From positions 26,486 through 79,768 of the forward strand of contig LWTK01000057.1 of assembly GCA_003326205.1 (NCBI GenBank): DNA of 53,283 bases, in the 5' to 3' direction. The stretch's first letter is position 1; every line of letters begins with the position of its first letter. The position numbers and the translations under genes are program-made. This document shows, piece after piece, positions 7,568 to 15,054 of the stretch. The notes beneath the pieces are model-generated. The model made no database searches, was not told the DNA's origin, and saw nothing but the letters and a program-made list of their open reading frames with translations. This DNA comes from Nostoc sp. ATCC 43529. GTDB taxonomy: Bacteria > Cyanobacteriota > Cyanobacteriia > Cyanobacteriales > Nostocaceae.

Positions 7568-8767
7568 ATGCTGAACACCTTTAAAGCTATGGAGGATGCA
7601 GGGTTGTCAGATAGCTTGTTTAGCGCATTGCGTAAATATCCTAAAAGCCAAGAACTCGATCCAATTGAGAATTTTATTACTGAAGGTTTTGCTTGGCTTT
7701 TGAGAAATAAAGAGTTGCTGTCTCGTGAATTTATAGATTATCTCAGTCAAAAATTACCGGAACCTCTTCCTTTAACTCATATACTACCAAAGTGGAAAAC
7801 CCAACATACCTTCGCTGGTGGACAAATAGATATGTTGGCAGATTTTGGACGATTTGCTTTGATATTTGAACACAAAATATGGTCAAACTTAAGTCCAGAC
7901 CAATTAGATAAATATCGTAACTATGCAGAAAAAAACTTTAAGTGGTCACAAGGATATAAATTAATTTTAATTACTGGGTTAAGTAGACAACATGAACAAA
8001 AGCCTGATTTAGCTTTGACTTGGAGCGATATATATAAATTTTTAAAACATTGGTTAGAAACAAAATCAGATGATAGCCTAGTTCGTGATTTTATAAATAT
8101 GCTTGCTGAAGAAAACTTAGGCCCGGCAGCACCAGTTTCTTATGAAAGTATAGTTTCTTATTTACCTGCTCAATCACTACTGCCTAACCTAAAAAACGTA
8201 ACCTTAAGTGCTGCTCAAGCAGATTGGCGTTGGGTATCACAAAGAATTGGATTAAACAAAAATGCACCTATCCCTAATAATCCGGTTAAATATCAATATG
8301 AATATGGACGATTAGGCTTAGACATTTCAGATAGTTGGTTTCCAGGTATATTCATTGGTACTCTTTTAAACACTTATGAGTATAAAGTGCAACATTCAAA
8401 TCTTAATTTAGGTTCTGATTTTTCCCTCATTCTATGTTTTGATATCAGAAAGTTACAGCAATTTGAGGCAGATTTTTTTCATTCTGAAGAATATACTAAA
8501 TTACGCTCAAGATTGAAAGAAAATTCTGGTACATGGGATCTTCAAGATCAAAGATTTGAAGCCAATAGACCAAATCGTTGGCATCCTCTTCATTTAAGAA
8601 AGCCCTTAGCTGAAGTCTTACGAGGTACTATAACCTTTGAAGAACAAGTTGACAGATTTATTTTACAGGGTCGTGAAGTAATTGAATTGCTGCTTGCTGG
8701 TGGTGAATTAGAAGATTTAACAAATCGACTTCATCCGATTGCCAGAAATATTATATCTGGTGTTTAA
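7568..8767 (+). CDS. PD-(D/E)XK nuclease superfamily protein (PDDEXK_4-like)
   Basis: A protein of 399 residues. The nuclease core is clear: Asp88 in GGQIDMLADFG, then FALIFEHKIW with Glu101 and Lys103, followed by the helix DQLDKYRNYA, the D-x(12)-E-x-K plus QxxxY arrangement of PDDEXK_4-type proteins. The C-terminal 200 residues (LGLDISDSWFPGIFIG and onward) are not recognised and may bind a target or partner. Relatives occur in phage-defence neighbourhoods, but this copy has no methyltransferase or other restriction gene next to it, so a defence role is only possible. Its AT-richer composition than the neighbours is compatible with transfer. ATG 7568 is the first plausible start; ATG 7589 is an alternative. 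Confidence 0.75.
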   Translation: MLNTFKAMEDAGLSDSLFSALRKYPKSQELDPIENFITEGFAWLLRNKELLSREFIDYLSQKLPEPLPLTHILPKWKTQHTFAGGQIDMLADFGRFALIFEHKIWSNLSPDQLDKYRNYAEKNFKWSQGYKLILITGLSRQHEQKPDLALTWSDIYKFLKHWLETKSDDSLVRDFINMLAEENLGPAAPVSYESIVSYLPAQSLLPNLKNVTLSAAQADWRWVSQRIGLNKNAPIPNNPVKYQYEYGRLGLDISDSWFPGIFIGTLLNTYEYKVQHSNLNLGSDFSLILCFDIRKLQQFEADFFHSEEYTKLRSRLKENSGTWDLQDQRFEANRPNRWHPLHLRKPLAEVLRGTITFEEQVDRFILQGREVIELLLAGGELEDLTNRLHPIARNIISGV

Positions 8768-9041
8768 TTTAGTTGTTATAAGGCGATCGCAAATTTTATA
8801 GAGTTCATTAGCGATCGCTTTACCTGCTAAATTAACAAGAGATTGCCTGAACATTACCACATCAAGATACGCCTAATTCTTTTGAGATATAACTAATTAT
8901 CTTTATCAAACCTTAGCGTACCTTTGCGCTAACTTCAGCGTACCTTTGCGTTGAAAAACCCTAATATTTGCCGCAGCTTCATAAACAAACGATATAACGA
9001 ATGCCGCTCGTTGGAAGCTCGCGTTCAAGTTAACCAATGCC
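8768..9041. other. Intergenic spacer with HIP1 sites and short repeats
   Basis: No gene seen. It contains two HIP1-type octamers (near 8782 and 8811) and a duplicated AGCGTACCTTTGCG motif around 8912-8953, followed by the rplL terminator. Confidence 0.6.
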
Positions 9042-9073
9042 AAAAAAAAGAAGCCTGACCGACTCAGGCTTCT
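9042..9073 (-). terminator. Rho-independent terminator of the rplJL transcript
   Basis: On the minus strand a perfect 10-bp stem (AGAAGCCTGA and its complement, 9064-9073 with 9049-9058; 5-nt loop) runs straight into a run of eight Ts (the A tract 9042-9049). It lies 28 bp beyond the rplL stop and is a textbook intrinsic terminator. Confidence 0.9.
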
Positions 9074-9101
9074 CAATCAAAAACTAGTAATTTAATTGCA
9101 A

Positions 9102-9491
9102 CTACTTAATAGTCACCTGACCGCCAGCTTCTTCGATGCGCTTCTTCGCATCTTCAGCAGCTTCCTTCGCAATACCTTCCTTAACTGGTTTGGGTGCAGC
9201 TTCCACCAAGTCTTTAGCTTCTTTCAGACCCAGACCAGTCAATTCACGTACAATCTTCAGTACGGCAATCTTCTTATCAGCTGGAACTGATTCGAGAATT
9301 ACGTCAAACTCGGTTTTTTCTTCTACTGCTTCAGCAGCAACGGCGGCTGGGCCGGGGCCCGCGATCGCCACGCCAACAGGTGCAGCAGCACTAACACCGA
9401 AAGCTTCTTCAATTTGCTTAACTAACTCAGCAGCTTCCAGCAAAGTTAGGCCTTTGAGTTTTTCCAAAATTTCATCGGTTGCAGTTGACAT
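9102..9491 (-). CDS. rplL: 50S ribosomal protein L7/L12
   Basis: A protein of 129 residues, normal for cyanobacteria. It has the N-terminal dimerisation helices (ILEKLKGLTLLEAAELVKQI), an Ala/Pro-rich flexible hinge, and the C-terminal factor-binding domain (EKTEFDVILESVPADKKIAV and ELTGLGLKEAKDLVE). It forms the multicopy L12 stalk on L10 that recruits translation factor GTPases. It is the last gene of the cluster, 120 bp after rplJ with STRR repeats between them, and is followed by a strong terminator. Confidence 0.98.
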   Translation of the reverse strand: MSTATDEILEKLKGLTLLEAAELVKQIEEAFGVSAAAPVGVAIAGPGPAAVAAEAVEEKTEFDVILESVPADKKIAVLKIVRELTGLGLKEAKDLVEAAPKPVKEGIAKEAAEDAKKRIEEAGGQVTIK

Positions 9492-9522
9492 TGATATAAC
9501 TCCTGTAATTTTTGATTATTTA

Positions 9523-9563
9523 TTTGGTCATTGGTCATTAGTCATTGGTCATTAGTCATTAGT
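9523..9563. repeat. STRR heptamers (GTCATTA/GTCATTG) in the rplJ-rplL spacer
   Basis: Six or so tandem seven-base units alternating TTGGTCA and TTAGTCA. They sit inside the transcribed spacer between rplJ and rplL. Confidence 0.8.
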
Positions 9564-9611
9564 TCTTGACTGTTGAGTGTTGACTCTTGACCTAGCGATC
9601 GTCTGTGAAGT

Positions 9612-10163
9612 CTATTCGGCAGAAGTTTCGGTGCTACCACCTTTTTCTGCTTCGGCCACAGCCTGCAAAGCACGAGCCAGCGAACCTGGAACTTCGTTGA
9701 TACCCACAGCAATCTTGGTAGCCAAAGAATTGATCGCCCCAGCAATTTGACCCATGAGTTGTTCCTTAGATGGCAAGTCTCCTAAAGCCTTGACATCGTT
9801 TTCTTTGAGCAGGCGACCTTCCATTACACCGCCGCGAAGTTCTGTCTTCTTGGTGGCTTTCTGGAAGTCTTGGTAAGCCTTAATTGCAGATGAAAAATCT
9901 TCTTTGACTAGCAAAAAAGCTGAAGAACCTTTAAGCAGTTCTGATAATGGCTGCCATTTTTCCTGATCTTGAATGGCAATGCCCATCAAGGTATTTTTAG
10001 TTACCTTACAAACAGCGCCACTAGGACGCAGCCGCCGCCGTAAATCAGTAATTTCGGCAACCGTTAGCCCCTGATATTCAATTACCAGTGCCAGAGTTGA
10101 CTCGCTCAAAGTTTCTTTAAGCTCAGCTACAATCTCTTGTTTATCTTCTAGCGTTCTACCCAT
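9612..10163 (-). CDS. rplJ: 50S ribosomal protein L10
   Basis: The ATG at 10163 (MGRTLEDKQEIVAELKE) is chosen over the longer frame because GGAGGTGAG lies at ideal spacing before it; it gives 183 residues. Family signatures are SESTLALVIEYQGLTVAEI, LRRRLRPSGAVCKVTKNTL and, C-terminally, the helix that binds L12 dimers. L10 anchors the ribosomal stalk to 23S rRNA and, by family, represses its own operon through the leader RNA found just upstream (10232-10386). Confidence 0.97.
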   Translation of the reverse strand: MGRTLEDKQEIVAELKETLSESTLALVIEYQGLTVAEITDLRRRLRPSGAVCKVTKNTLMGIAIQDQEKWQPLSELLKGSSAFLLVKEDFSSAIKAYQDFQKATKKTELRGGVMEGRLLKENDVKALGDLPSKEQLMGQIAGAINSLATKIAVGINEVPGSLARALQAVAEAEKGGSTETSAE

Positions 10164-10231
10164 TCCAATCTCACCTCCTCGAAACAATCAGCGATTTTCC
10201 TACTTTTGCGTTTTTCTCAACTAAATCCAAA

Positions 10232-10386
10232 ACAACAAACCCCGACTGTCTCAGCCGGGGTTAATTAGTAAAACTCATGACGCCATACTTATTACACCTT
10301 TATCGGTGGCAATTCTGGCAATTAGAGTTTTCACCTCGGCAGGATATTAAGCTGCTAGCACCTGCTGTCTCCGGCTTTGACTATTT
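10232..10386 (-). promoter_or_regulatory. Ribosomal protein L10 leader RNA with attenuator hairpin
   Basis: Reading the minus strand from 10386, the leader contains GCCGGAGACAGCAGGTG and the downstream CCTGCCGAGGTG, the paired kink-turn region conserved in L10 leaders (Rfam L10_leader type). It ends with a G/C-rich hairpin whose plus-strand arms are AACCCCGACT (10238-10247) and AGCCGGGGTT (10253-10262), followed by a T-rich tract, forming an attenuator. Binding of the L10-L12 complex is expected to favour termination before rplJ. It starts about 80 bp after rplA, so it can regulate rplJL separately. Confidence 0.88.
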
Positions 10387-10405
10387 AATTTTGTCTTTTG
10401 TCATT

Positions 10406-10457
10406 AGTCATTAGTCATTTGTAAAAACAAAGGACAGAGGACAAATGACTAATGACT
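10406..10457. repeat. Inverted pair of STRR blocks between rplA and the L10 leader
   Basis: Two heptamer blocks face each other as a perfect 17-bp inverted repeat (10406-10422 and 10441-10457, AGTCATTAGTCATTTGT and its complement) with an 18-nt loop. It begins 5 bp past the rplA stop and could fold in the transcript as a processing or pausing hairpin. Confidence 0.8.
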
Positions 10458-10461
10458 CAAA

Positions 10462-11178
10462 TTATGCTGCTTCGCTTAGTTTCAAATCTCGTAGGGCGCT
10501 GATATCAACTTTAATTGCTGGCCCCATAGTAGCAGATACATAAAATGTCCGCCAATAGCGACCTTTGGCTCCTGAAGGACGGTTACGGTCAATTGTCTCT
10601 TGCAACGCCTTCAGGTTGACTAACAAATCTTCAGGCGAGAAGGATGCCTTACCAAACATAACATGGACGATGCCAGTTCGATCGGCCCGGAATTCTAATT
10701 TACCAGCTTTGAATTCACCGATTGCACCTGCGATGTCAAATGTCACGGTTCCACCCTTGGGTGATGGCATCAAACCACGAGGCCCAAGCAACTTACCTAA
10801 CTTCGCCACCTGTGGCATGACATCGGGTGTGGCAATGAGCTTGTCAAAGTCCATCATGCCTTTTTGAATTTCGTCAATTAGTTCTTCCGAACCTGCGATA
10901 TCAGCACCAGCGTTTGTTGCTTCTGTTACTTTTTCACCTCTAGCAATCACCGCCACCCGGACAATTTGTCCCGTACCTTTGGGCAGTGCTACCGTTGTCC
11001 GCAACTGTTGGTCTGTATACTTGGGGTCAATTCCTAGCCGGATATGCGCTTCAGCGGCTTCGGCAAATTTAGCTGTTGCTGTTTCTTTTAACAGTGCTAA
11101 AGCATCTAGGGGTTGATAATCCCTATCTTCTACTTTTGCTTGTAGCGCCTGTAAGCGACGCGATACTTTTTTTGTCAT
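10462..11178 (-). CDS. rplA: 50S ribosomal protein L1
   Basis: A protein of 238 residues, full length. Signatures: TAKFAEAAEAHIRLGIDPKY, the LPKGTGQIVRVAVIARG strand, and the L1 motif region KLGKLLGPRGLMPSPKGGTV, which is the hallmark of the family. L1 binds helices 76-78 of 23S rRNA at the tRNA exit site and in many bacteria regulates the rplKA message. It is in the expected position 140 bp after rplK, with repeats in the gap. Confidence 0.98.
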   Translation of the reverse strand: MTKKVSRRLQALQAKVEDRDYQPLDALALLKETATAKFAEAAEAHIRLGIDPKYTDQQLRTTVALPKGTGQIVRVAVIARGEKVTEATNAGADIAGSEELIDEIQKGMMDFDKLIATPDVMPQVAKLGKLLGPRGLMPSPKGGTVTFDIAGAIGEFKAGKLEFRADRTGIVHVMFGKASFSPEDLLVNLKALQETIDRNRPSGAKGRYWRTFYVSATMGPAIKVDISALRDLKLSEAA

Positions 11179-11284
11179 TTTTCTCTCCTGGGGTCATTCC
11201 GAAGCTTTGCCTCTCCCCCGATACAATTTTGGATTTTAGATTTTGGATTTTAGATTTTGTCTTTTGTTATTTGTCCTTTGTCAT

Positions 11285-11320
11285 TAATAACTAATGACCA
11301 ATGACTAATGACTAATGACT
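11285..11320. repeat. STRR heptamers overlapping the rplK stop
   Basis: Tandem CTAATGA/CCAATGA seven-base units fill the rplK-rplA spacer. Their last copy supplies the rplK stop codon (TAG, complement of 11319-11321), so the repeat array abuts and partly overlaps the coding sequence. Confidence 0.8.
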
Positions 11321-11744
11321 AATCCGTTACCGTTACGCCCATATTTTTAGCGGTTCCTTCCACAATCTTCATCGCCGCTTCGATGTCGTTCGCGTTGAGG
11401 TCGGGAAGTTTGGTTTGGGCTATTTCTTGCAATTGCGCTCTGGTGATTTTACCAACTTTCTTTTTGTTGGGTTCGTTAGAGCCTCTTTCGATTTTCGCTG
11501 CCTTGCGAATTAGTACTGACGCTGGTGGCGTCTTGAGTACAAATGTAAAACTCCGGTCTTCAAAAACCGAAATTTCTACGGGTATCACCATTCCAGCTTG
11601 GTCTGCTGTTTTGGCGTTGTACTCTTTGCAGAACATCATGATGTTGACGCCATGTTGACCCAAGGCGGGACCTACTGGCGGTGCTGGGTTGGCTTTTCCA
11701 GCATTCAAGGCCAGTTTAATGACCGCCACTACTTTCTTCGCCAT
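11319..11744 (-). CDS. rplK: 50S ribosomal protein L11
   Basis: A protein of 141 residues, the standard length. It contains the N-terminal thiostrepton-region motif NAGKANPAPPVGPALGQHGV and the rRNA-binding C-terminal domain ending AMKIVEGTAKNMGVTV. L11 binds the GTPase-associated region of 23S rRNA. It lies 6 bp after nusG, so the two are co-transcribed. The last residues derive from DNA next to the STRR array. Confidence 0.98.
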   Translation of the reverse strand: MAKKVVAVIKLALNAGKANPAPPVGPALGQHGVNIMMFCKEYNAKTADQAGMVIPVEISVFEDRSFTFVLKTPPASVLIRKAAKIERGSNEPNKKKVGKITRAQLQEIAQTKLPDLNANDIEAAMKIVEGTAKNMGVTVTD

Positions 11745-11750
11745 TTGTAT

Positions 11751-12392
11751 TTAGCTCTGTTTCTCTACCTGATTAAATTCCAATTCTACTGGTGTATCTC
11801 TACCAAATATCGACAGCAAGGCTTTAAGCTTGCTTCGCTCTGGAGAGACTTCAATCACCTCGCCTTCAAAGTCCTTAAATGGACCAGAAAGCACAATTAT
11901 CTTATCACCAGTAGCCATATCAATTTTTACGACCGGCTCTTGTTCGCTGGTCTGTTTGAAGATGCGTTCTACTTCTGATGCACTCAGTGGTATGGGGTTG
12001 ACGTGACCGCGACCCTTACTACTGCCACGTTTTTGTTCTGAACCAACAAAATTAATCACGTGGGATGTGTTTCGTACCACCTGCCAAGTATCATCATCCA
12101 TCATCATCCGCACCAGCACATAGCCAGGAAAAACTTTTTCTTCTGTATGCTGGCGACTACCATCTTTGCGGATTTTTACCGCTGGTGTGTGGGGAATTTC
12201 CACCTGGATAATTTTATCAGCGACATCAAAAGTTTGAATGCGCTGCTCTAGGTTAGTCTTTACACGCTTTTCACAGCCGGAGGCAACTTGCACAGCATAC
12301 CAACGTGCTTCTTTTGACGCTGTTTCTGCTGTTTCTGTTGTTTCCTCTGGCTGCAACATTGAGTTGCGTGGTTCGTCTGTTGCAAAACTCAT
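11751..12392 (-). CDS. nusG: Transcription termination/antitermination factor NusG
   Basis: The ATG at 12392 (MSFATDEPRN) overlaps the secE stop as TAATG, indicating translational coupling; the longer frame inside secE is not used. It gives 213 residues. A Thr/Glu-rich tail of about 30 residues precedes the NGN domain (WYAVQVASGCEKRVKTNLEQ, KVFPGYVLVRMMMD, VINFVGSEQ), then the KOW domain (GDKIIVLSGPFKDFEGEV). NusG binds RNA polymerase and links it to the ribosome or Rho. The neighbours secE and rplK match the near-universal bacterial order. Confidence 0.97.
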   Translation of the reverse strand: MSFATDEPRNSMLQPEETTETAETASKEARWYAVQVASGCEKRVKTNLEQRIQTFDVADKIIQVEIPHTPAVKIRKDGSRQHTEEKVFPGYVLVRMMMDDDTWQVVRNTSHVINFVGSEQKRGSSKGRGHVNPIPLSASEVERIFKQTSEQEPVVKIDMATGDKIIVLSGPFKDFEGEVIEVSPERSKLKALLSIFGRDTPVELEFNQVEKQS

Positions 12393-12613
12393 TAGAACAC
12401 CTGTTTTGCTGCCCAAGCAAACAATCCATCGACCAAGTATATCAAAGATGCCGAGAGTGCCACCATTAACAATACGGCGGCGGATTCGCTCACTATCTGT
12501 TTGCGACTAGGCCAAACTACTTTTTCAAGTTCTTCTTTGGTTCCTTGTATGAAGTTGCCGAAGCTAAACCCGTTTGTGGTTTCTGGCAATTCTGCTTCAT
12601 TTTTTTTGGCCAC
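12392..12613 (-). CDS. secE: Preprotein translocase subunit SecE
   Basis: A protein of 73 residues, the short single-membrane-span form typical of cyanobacteria. It has the conserved amphipathic EELEKVVWPSRKQIVSES followed by one hydrophobic helix (AAVLLMVALSASLIYLVDGL). SecE clamps SecY in the thylakoid and plasma membranes. Its stop overlaps the nusG start by one base. tRNA-Trp lies upstream, as usual. Confidence 0.96.
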   Translation of the reverse strand: MAKKNEAELPETTNGFSFGNFIQGTKEELEKVVWPSRKQIVSESAAVLLMVALSASLIYLVDGLFAWAAKQVF

Positions 12614-12891
12614 GACCGTTTATCCCCCGTTTGTTACTCAATTTTGGATTTTGGATTTACCCAATTGAGGGCAAGGACGCTCAACTTGAGATTTTAGTTT
12701 ATCCGTTTTGTTTAGATTTCTGATCGAGCTAAAATCTAAAATTTAGTCGTCCTGGTTTGCAGCTTCGACTCTATTTCACTTACTGAAAGTAAAACAGCTG
12801 CAAATGCAATAGCTATGCCCGAAACTATTAACACTAACTGCTATTTTAGCAGCTTGCGTAATTATTTCGGGCTTTGTTTTTTGCTCTTGAG

Positions 12892-12964
12892 CGCGCCCTG
12901 GAGGACTTGAACCCCCGACATCAGGTTTTGGAGACCTGCGTTCTACCAACTGAACTAAGAGCGC
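12892..12964 (-). tRNA. trnW: tRNA-Trp (anticodon CCA)
   Basis: A 73-nt cloverleaf on the minus strand. The acceptor stem GCGCTCT pairs with AGGGCGC (one G-U), the D-arm has AGTTCAGTTGGTAGA, the anticodon stem CAGGT/ACCTG encloses CTCCAAA with anticodon CCA, and the T-arm has GGGGGTTCAAGTCCTCC. The discriminator is G, and the 3' CCA is not encoded. Location between rplS and secE is the standard place for trnW. Confidence 0.96.
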
Positions 12965-13062
12965 ACAAGCTGTTTTTGATTCAGTCATTACGTTGAACTA
13001 AATTTTAGTTTAACGCAAGATGAGATTTTTATCATACATGATTTTCATGGAGAAAACAAGTC

Positions 13063-13078
13063 AGCGGCAGATGCCGCT
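13063..13078 (-). terminator. Probable terminator hairpin after rplS
   Basis: Arms AGCGGCA/TGCCGCT (13063-13069 and 13072-13078) lie 40 bp past the rplS stop and are followed on the minus strand by GACTTGTTTTC. The stem is strong and GC-rich, but the T-tract is interrupted, so termination may be partial. Confidence 0.55.
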
Positions 13079-13118
13079 TGAGGCTTGAGATTTCTCCCAT
13101 ACTTTAATAAGAGGAGAA

Positions 13119-13481
13119 CTACAAAGGACGGTCGAAGCGTTGCTTGATCCGGGTTGCTTTGCCGACGCGATCGCGTAAATAATACAATTTAGCACGGCGT
13201 ACTTTACCGCGACGCATGACTTTGATGCTCTCAATCCGGGGAGAATGCAACAGAAAGACTCTCTCAACACCCACGCCTTGAAAAACTTTGCGGACTGTAA
13301 TAGTTTCGTTGATGCCACCATTGCGCTTGGCAATCACTACTCCTTCATAGGGTTGTACGCGGTATTTCTCGCCTTCTTTGATTTTCACTCCTACTTTTAC
13401 TGTATCGCCCACATATATATCGGGCAGATTTGATTTTAACTGCTCCGCTTCAATGGAGCGGATAATCTCTTGAGCGTTCAT
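13119..13481 (-). CDS. rplS: 50S ribosomal protein L19
   Basis: A protein of 120 residues with the family signature: DIYVGDTVKVGVKIKEGEK, YEGVVIAKRNGGINETITVR and VERVFLLHSPRIESIKVMRR, ending YYLRDRVGKATRIKQRF. L19 sits at the 30S-50S interface. It is the first gene of this minus-strand cluster, upstream of trnW-secE-nusG, and probably has its own promoter and terminator. Confidence 0.97.
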   Translation of the reverse strand: MNAQEIIRSIEAEQLKSNLPDIYVGDTVKVGVKIKEGEKYRVQPYEGVVIAKRNGGINETITVRKVFQGVGVERVFLLHSPRIESIKVMRRGKVRRAKLYYLRDRVGKATRIKQRFDRPL

Positions 13482-13632
13482 AGTCTTTCTATCTGCTTAA
13501 AAAACTCACGATCGTCAATTATAAATCGACAATCCCATTTCAGTCTACCTGTTGGAGATTGATAATTTCACTGATACAACAGCCTGGGAAGGGAAGCTAT
13601 ATTGCAAAATGCTGTATCACAGGTATGAATTT

Positions 13633-14577
13633 ATGAAATTTAGCGTTGTCATTACTACTTATAATCGCTTGGATTTGCTCAAAAGAGCAATCGATTCGGC
13701 TTGTAACCAAACAATCGAGTGTGAGGTGGTTGTTGCTGATGACTGTTCTTCTGATGACACTCAAAGCTATGTCCAAAGCTTAGGTGATAAGGTTGTTTAT
13801 CATCGCAACGAAGTAAACCTTGGTCATGCAGCAACTGTAAATGCTGGAGTTGCCAAAGCTACTGGCGACTGGATTAAGTTTCTTGATGATGATGATTATC
13901 TAGCTGCTAATTGTATAGAAGAAATAACGTCTGCGATCGCCCTTCGTCCCGATGCTGTAATCTGCTCTTGTGTGGCGGCTCAAGTAGATGCCAATGAAGT
14001 TGAACTTTCCCGCACTCCCCAAGTCGGCCCCGGTTTAGCTTTTTATATTCCCCAAGCTGATATTCACTACGGTATGCTCTTAGAAGTTGTACCCTTTGGC
14101 ACACCTGCACAAGTAGCTTGTCGGCGCGATGCTTTTCTGCAAACTGGTGGTTGGGACTCTACACTTGATGCTAACTGTGATGATATCGATTCGTGGATTA
14201 AGATTGCTCAATTTGGCGATGCTATTTTCTTAAATCAGTGTCTTGCTTATCGGACTATCTGGCCTGGTGCTTATAATCAAAAGTTTTCTTTATCTCGGCG
14301 GTTGGCGACAAATATCTTAATGAAGGAGAAAATTTACGCTTTAGTGAATGAAGAACACCGCGTTAAGATTCCCCGTTTTCAGGATATAAAAAATTACCTC
14401 AAACTACATTGGAGTATAGTAGCACTCAAGCAAAAAAATATTAAAAGTTTTCTTTCAATGATTGAACCGTCTGCACTTTCTCCTCAGTCTTGGAAGTTTT
14501 TGGTAAGTGCTGCTTTATCGCGTCGCACTCAGGGAAACAATTCTCAAGTTCGTAAATTTGTGTTGATTGAATCGTAG
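13633..14577 (+). CDS. Family 2 glycosyltransferase
   Basis: ATG 13633 (MKFSVVITTYNRLDLLKRAI) is the natural start of a GT-A domain; the longer frame to TTG 13552 adds residues unlike the family. 314 residues. Nucleotide-sugar and metal-binding acidic motifs are visible: VVADDCSSDDT, then the DXD-type FLDDDDYL, and a later acidic CDDIDSWIKI with the likely catalytic Asp. The acceptor is unknown; candidates are exopolysaccharide, lipopolysaccharide or a glycolipid. No membrane spans are seen. It is monocistronic, divergent from rplS. Confidence 0.88.
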   Translation: MKFSVVITTYNRLDLLKRAIDSACNQTIECEVVVADDCSSDDTQSYVQSLGDKVVYHRNEVNLGHAATVNAGVAKATGDWIKFLDDDDYLAANCIEEITSAIALRPDAVICSCVAAQVDANEVELSRTPQVGPGLAFYIPQADIHYGMLLEVVPFGTPAQVACRRDAFLQTGGWDSTLDANCDDIDSWIKIAQFGDAIFLNQCLAYRTIWPGAYNQKFSLSRRLATNILMKEKIYALVNEEHRVKIPRFQDIKNYLKLHWSIVALKQKNIKSFLSMIEPSALSPQSWKFLVSAALSRRTQGNNSQVRKFVLIES

Positions 14578-14707
14578 TAGGGAAGAATTCAGGAGTCAGA
14601 ATTCAGAAGTCAAACTCTTTTTTGTCAATGCGTAAGTTCTAAATTTGACTAAATATTACAGGACTTACGCAACTTGCACAGAGCGATCGCCATATATAAA
14701 CTCTTGA
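14578..14707. other. Spacer with short dispersed repeats
   Basis: This is the first part of the 477-bp gap between the GT2 and GH15-like genes. It holds a near-duplicated GAATTCAGGAGTCA/GAATTCAGAAGTCA motif, the common Nostocales spacer motif ACAGGACTTACGCAA and a HIP1 site. No gene seen. Confidence 0.5.
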
Positions 14708-14869
14708 TTAAATTAACTCTAAACTAGCTATATTTTGACTATAATTAGCGACTAATATAAATAATTTCAGCCATTGAGAACCTAGTAAAATTTCCTGTAT
14801 TTCATCTCCAGCAAATACAGGAATTTCCCACTCTTGATTATCTATTATTACCCTACCACTATCAGTAGA
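14708..14869 (-). pseudogene. C-terminal remnant, retropepsin-like (clan AA) aspartic protease
   Basis: An uninterrupted minus-strand frame of 53 codons, with a stop just upstream and no start codon. It reads DSGRVIIDNQEWEIPVFAGD and then EIQEILLGSQWLKLF. The pattern of a strand, W-x-I-x-V, and EILLGxQWL resembles the end of small cyanobacterial aspartyl-protease-like proteins. The N-terminal half with the D-T/S-G motif is absent. The assignment is from memory of the family and needs a profile search. Confidence 0.35.
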
Positions 14870-14898
14870 TCACAAACTTTTTCTCAAAGGGCGATCGC
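14864..14898. repeat. Dispersed spacer repeat with HIP1, copy 1
   Basis: CAGTAGATC(A/G)CAAACTTTTT followed by AAAGGGCGATCGC occurs here and again at 17482-17519, at the broken edge of a gene remnant in both cases. A shorter relative is at 18278-18297. It may mark recombination endpoints. Confidence 0.5.
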
Positions 14899-15054
14899 TT
14901 ACAAATTTTGTAGTCAGTGATACTTTTTATCAGTTGCTATCTAAGCAAGTAGGTATAGTATCTATAATAATTGCAGCAGGTAACGGTTTACTTGAGCGGC
15001 GACGAAAAGACTTGAACGGTACATGGCTCCCATTGTTATGCTTCGTTGCAATGC

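Noticed and set aside
12776..12988. 70-residue minus-strand frame
   Set aside because: It reads through the tRNA-Trp gene.
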